From Lachnospiraceae bacterium (GTDB lineage: Bacteria > Bacillota > Clostridia > Lachnospirales > Lachnospiraceae): a stretch of 17,271 nt of DNA. Made by a program: the position numbers and the translations under genes. This document shows positions 15,245 through 17,271 of this stretch, piece by piece (the first letter of the stretch is position 1; the number at the start of each line of letters is the position of its first letter). The DNA lies in assembly GCA_021199405.1 (NCBI GenBank), contig JAJQID010000067.1:1-17271 (forward strand). The letters are read 5' to 3'. The notes below the pieces were generated by a model. The model did not search any database. It saw only the letters and a program-made list of their open reading frames with translations, and had not been told where the DNA came from.

Positions 15245-16129
15245 ATGAAAAAACACAGGAAAATTCCATTGCGGCTTCTTCTGGGAGGGTTGGTTTTTAT
15301 CGGCGGCTTTTGTGTCCTGTTCTATCCCGCGGTCAGCGATCTGTGGAATCAGTACCGGCAGACCCGTCTGCTGCAGCAGTATGACAGAACGCTGGAGGAG
15401 CTGGAGGAGGAAAGTCTGGAGCAGTATTGGCAGACTGCAAAAGAGTACAACGCCGGTCTTTCGGGAAATACCATCGGAGATGCCTTTGGGGAGGATGGGG
15501 AGACGGATACGTTGTATGAGTCCGCGCTGAACCTGACCGGGAACGGTATCATGGGCTATCTGTCCATTCCGAAGATTGATGTTTATCTGCCGATTTATCA
15601 CGGTACCGGTGCGGAGGCGCTGCAGAGCGGCATCGGACATTTGTACGGAACAGCGCTTCCGGTCGGCGGAGAAGGAACCCACACGGTGCTGGCCGGTCAC
15701 CGGGGTCTGCCCTCGGCGGCGCTGCTGACAGATCTGGACTGGATGGAAGAGGGTGACCTTTTTTACCTTTATATTCTGGATGAGGTGCTGGCATACGAGG
15801 TTGTGAGCATAGAGGTGGTGGAACCGACGCAGACGGACGCTCTCGCGGTGGAGGCGGGAGAGGATCTGGCAACGCTGGTGACCTGTACGCCCTACGGGGT
15901 GAATACTCACCGTCTGCTGGTGCATGGGAGCCGGGTAGAATATGAGCCGGAGACAGCCGGGACCGGGATGGAAGCTGCGGTGCAGACGGAAGCGCTTCGC
16001 ACCGGGAGCTTTGCCTGGATGGCGTATGTGCTTCCTGCCATCGGGATCGCTTTTGTCCTGTTATTGATTTTGATACTTTATCTGTTGGGTAAACGGCGCA
16101 AAGGCGGCAGAGCCGGCAGAAGAAAATGA
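15245..16129 (+). CDS. srtC: Class C (pilin-polymerising) sortase, second copy
   Basis: 294 residues, starting 7 bases after the previous stop with only a poor ribosome site, so reinitiation or coupling is likely. Membrane segments lie at about 9-29 and 259-281, followed by a basic tail (GKRRKGGRAGRRK). Catalytic residues: His152 in AGHRGLPSA, Cys214 in TLVTCTPYGVN, Arg223 in RLLVHG. The lid again reads DAF (79-81). By my ungapped hand count the core (residues 93-233) is identical to the first sortase at 97 of 141 positions; the N-terminal helix region and C-terminal tail diverge more. Paired class C sortases in pilus loci often differ in preferred substrate (backbone versus ancillary pilin); which does what here cannot be read from sequence. 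Confidence 0.95.
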   Translation: MKKHRKIPLRLLLGGLVFIGGFCVLFYPAVSDLWNQYRQTRLLQQYDRTLEELEEESLEQYWQTAKEYNAGLSGNTIGDAFGEDGETDTLYESALNLTGNGIMGYLSIPKIDVYLPIYHGTGAEALQSGIGHLYGTALPVGGEGTHTVLAGHRGLPSAALLTDLDWMEEGDLFYLYILDEVLAYEVVSIEVVEPTQTDALAVEAGEDLATLVTCTPYGVNTHRLLVHGSRVEYEPETAGTGMEAAVQTEALRTGSFAWMAYVLPAIGIAFVLLLILILYLLGKRRKGGRAGRRK

Positions 16130-16181
16130 AAAAAGCCGGGGTTGGCAGTTTGGGAAGGTATCGCACATGGAGGAGGAGTAA

Positions 16182-17084
16182 ATGACAAAGCGTGAAAAAA
16201 AGAGCAGGATCATCAGACAGCTGGTCTGGTTGTGGGCAGTCTGGGTGCTGGCGGCGGCCTTGTCATGGACAGGCGTCAGTGCGCTGGCAGCAGGCTTTGA
16301 CACTGCCGTCGATATGGGCAGAACTGACGTGACTCTGACAATCAGTTATCTGTATGGAACGGAGACAGAGGAGACAAAGAACCTGGCGCTGGAAAATGTG
16401 ACCTTCACGGTTTTCCGGGTAGCGGATCTGTCTCCGGAGGGCGTTTTTTCACTGACGGATTCTTTTCAGGGCTGCGGCGTGGAGGCCGGGACGCTGAATC
16501 AGCTGGATCACGCGTCCGAGGAAAAGACTGTGATCGGAATTTTAACCTCTTACGCGGAGAGCAGTGTGGAGGAATACTGGCAGGCGGTCACGGATGAAAA
16601 CGGCAGAGCTGTGATTTCTTCCCTCCCGGTTGGTCTGTATCTGGTGACTTGCGAGGAGCTGACCACGGAGACGGCGGTTTATACCGGCAGTCCGGCGCTG
16701 ATTAGTATTCCCACTGCAGACATGGAGAGCATGGTCTGGAATTATCAGGCGACAATCCAGGTGAAGCCGGAGAAAACCGATCTGGAGACGTTGACAACAG
16801 AGGAACCGTCAGAACCGGAAAAGCCGTCGGATACAGAGGAACCGTCGGAACCGGAAGCGCCGTCGGATACAGAAGAACCGTCGAATACAGAAGAACCGTC
16901 AGGGTCGTCGGAACCGGAAGAATCGTCGGATACAGAAGAAACCCCTGAACCGGGGGAAACACCGGAGCACCTTCCTTCTCCGCAGACAGGGGACAGAGCG
17001 CCTCTCATGGCGCTGCTTGCGTTTCTGCTGCTCTGCGGGCTGGCGTTAATTGTTCTGTTCCTTTATAAGAGAAAACAGAAATGA
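16182..17084 (+). CDS. Ancillary/base pilin with GramPos_pilin D1-like domain, acidic stalk and SPQTG sorting signal
   Basis: 300 residues, with a strong ribosome site GGAGGAGGAG (16169-16178). The signal peptide (about 1-37) has a basic MTKREKKSRIIR start, a long hydrophobic core and ALAAG near the cleavage point. Residues about 45-195 match the D1 pilin pattern: LENVTFTVFRVAD, DENGRAVISSLPVGLYLV, YTGSPALISIP, then WNYQATIQVKPEK. The last corresponds to the W-x-x-x-V-x-V-Y-P-K pilin motif with an altered end (VKPEK), leaving Lys195 or Lys198 as the possible linking residue. Residues 207-263 are an acidic Pro/Ser/Glu/Thr stalk. The signal SPQTG (266-270), a hydrophobic stretch and YKRKQK follow. 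Its small size, Pro-rich stalk and non-LP signal fit a base subunit attached to the wall by a housekeeping sortase. Cys98 and Cys157 could pair. The role is inferred. Confidence 0.85.
   Translation: MTKREKKSRIIRQLVWLWAVWVLAAALSWTGVSALAAGFDTAVDMGRTDVTLTISYLYGTETEETKNLALENVTFTVFRVADLSPEGVFSLTDSFQGCGVEAGTLNQLDHASEEKTVIGILTSYAESSVEEYWQAVTDENGRAVISSLPVGLYLVTCEELTTETAVYTGSPALISIPTADMESMVWNYQATIQVKPEKTDLETLTTEEPSEPEKPSDTEEPSEPEAPSDTEEPSNTEEPSGSSEPEESSDTEETPEPGETPEHLPSPQTGDRAPLMALLAFLLLCGLALIVLFLYKRKQK
16800..16970 (+). repeat. Imperfect PSDTEEPSEPE repeats in the base pilin stalk
   Basis: The stalk is built from short units such as EEPSEPE, PSDTEEPS and PSNTEEPS, encoded by near-identical DNA (ccgtcggatacaga then ggaaccgtc, several copies between about 16820 and 16940). 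Such repeats span the peptidoglycan in many wall-anchored proteins and can change length by slippage. Confidence 0.8.
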
Positions 17085-17124
17085 TGGTCCTGTCGGATTT
17101 AAAAGTAATATTTTCATTGAGAAT

Positions 17125-17186
17125 AAGCGTCTGTGCTTCCCTTCATCGTCTTCATTATGATGAAGGAACAGGCGCTTTTATTTCTT
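17125..17186 (+). terminator. Rho-independent terminator of the pilus locus
   Basis: The left arm (17125-17147, AAGCGTCTGT then TTCC and TTCATC) pairs with the right arm (17159-17177, GATGAAGGAA then CAGGCGCTT), with one G-U pair and small bulges. The loop is 17148-17158. TTATTTCTT follows at 17178-17186. It lies 40 bases past the last stop codon. Confidence 0.85.
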
Positions 17187-17216
17187 AAACCGGATGAAAA
17201 TCAGAATATACAAATA

Positions 17217-17245
17217 TTGACAAAAATCGCCCTTCATGCTAGACT
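17217..17245 (+). promoter_or_regulatory. Sigma-A-type promoter for the next transcription unit
   Basis: TTGACA (17217-17222), a 17-base spacer and TAGACT (17240-17245), with TG at 17237-17238 as an extended -10. It points out of the window on the + strand. The gene it drives is not included; no start codon or ribosome site for it is visible before base 17271. Confidence 0.7.
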
Positions 17246-17271
17246 GAGGACACCTGAAAAACCGGGTACAA

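Noticed and set aside
14143..15925. Long minus-strand open frames opposite the sortases (14143-14844 and 15173-15925) that resemble each other
   Set aside because: Their similarity simply mirrors that of the two paralogous sortases on the + strand; there is no independent support.
16167..16181. Four-codon reading frame ATG-GAG-GAG-GAG-TAA covering the ribosome site of the last pilin
   Set aside because: Any ATG beside a GGAGGAGGAG Shine-Dalgarno produces this; it is most likely chance, although its stop abuts the pilin ATG.

Overview
The window is a single-direction (+ strand) sortase-assembled pilus locus from a low-to-mid GC Gram-positive bacterium, most likely a gut clostridium of the Lachnospiraceae type. 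That placement is inference. It rests on AGGAGG-type ribosome binding sites, LPXTG-class sorting signals, paired class C sortases, SpaA/Cna-B and SdrD-B-like domains, and a codon and GC style typical of that group. Species cannot be named from this stretch.

Layout. (1) From base 1 to 12275 lies one giant surface protein gene. Its 5' end, including the start codon and any signal peptide, is outside the window. It holds about four dozen GGG(I/V)Y repeats of the chlamydial Pmp / parallel beta-helix kind, organised as four large modules (about 1-1690, 1777-2870, 2881-5100, 5113-6570). Then come a long region I cannot assign (6571-9290), Ig-like or adhesin-type beta domains (9291-10485), an SdrD-B-like domain (from about 10486), Cna-B/SpaA domains and an LPHTG wall-sorting signal. 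The reading frame is broken once, inside the SdrD-B domain (10662-10779): the frame changes by what looks like one missing base. (2) A 161-base intergenic gap holds a long-range inverted repeat enclosing two small hairpins, plus a TTGACA box. (3) 12437-14398 encodes the probable backbone pilin (LPATG). (4) 14395-15237 and 15245-16129 encode two closely related class C sortases. (5) 16182-17084 encodes a small ancillary or base pilin with an acidic Pro/Ser/Glu stalk and an SPQTG-type sorting signal. (6) A strong intrinsic terminator (17125-17186) closes the locus, and a good sigma-A-type promoter (17217-17245) starts the next unit beyond the window.

How the genes would work together (inference from Gram-positive pilus biology): the backbone pilin is polymerised by one or both class C sortases, the giant beta-helix protein sits at the tip as adhesin, and the small pilin ends the fibre and is handed to a housekeeping sortase encoded elsewhere for attachment to peptidoglycan. 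The three sorting signals (LPHTG, LPATG, SPQTG) fit that division of labour. The most notable points are the size and modular architecture of the tip protein (about 4,090 residues visible even without its N-terminus), its frame break, and the structured element between tip and backbone genes.
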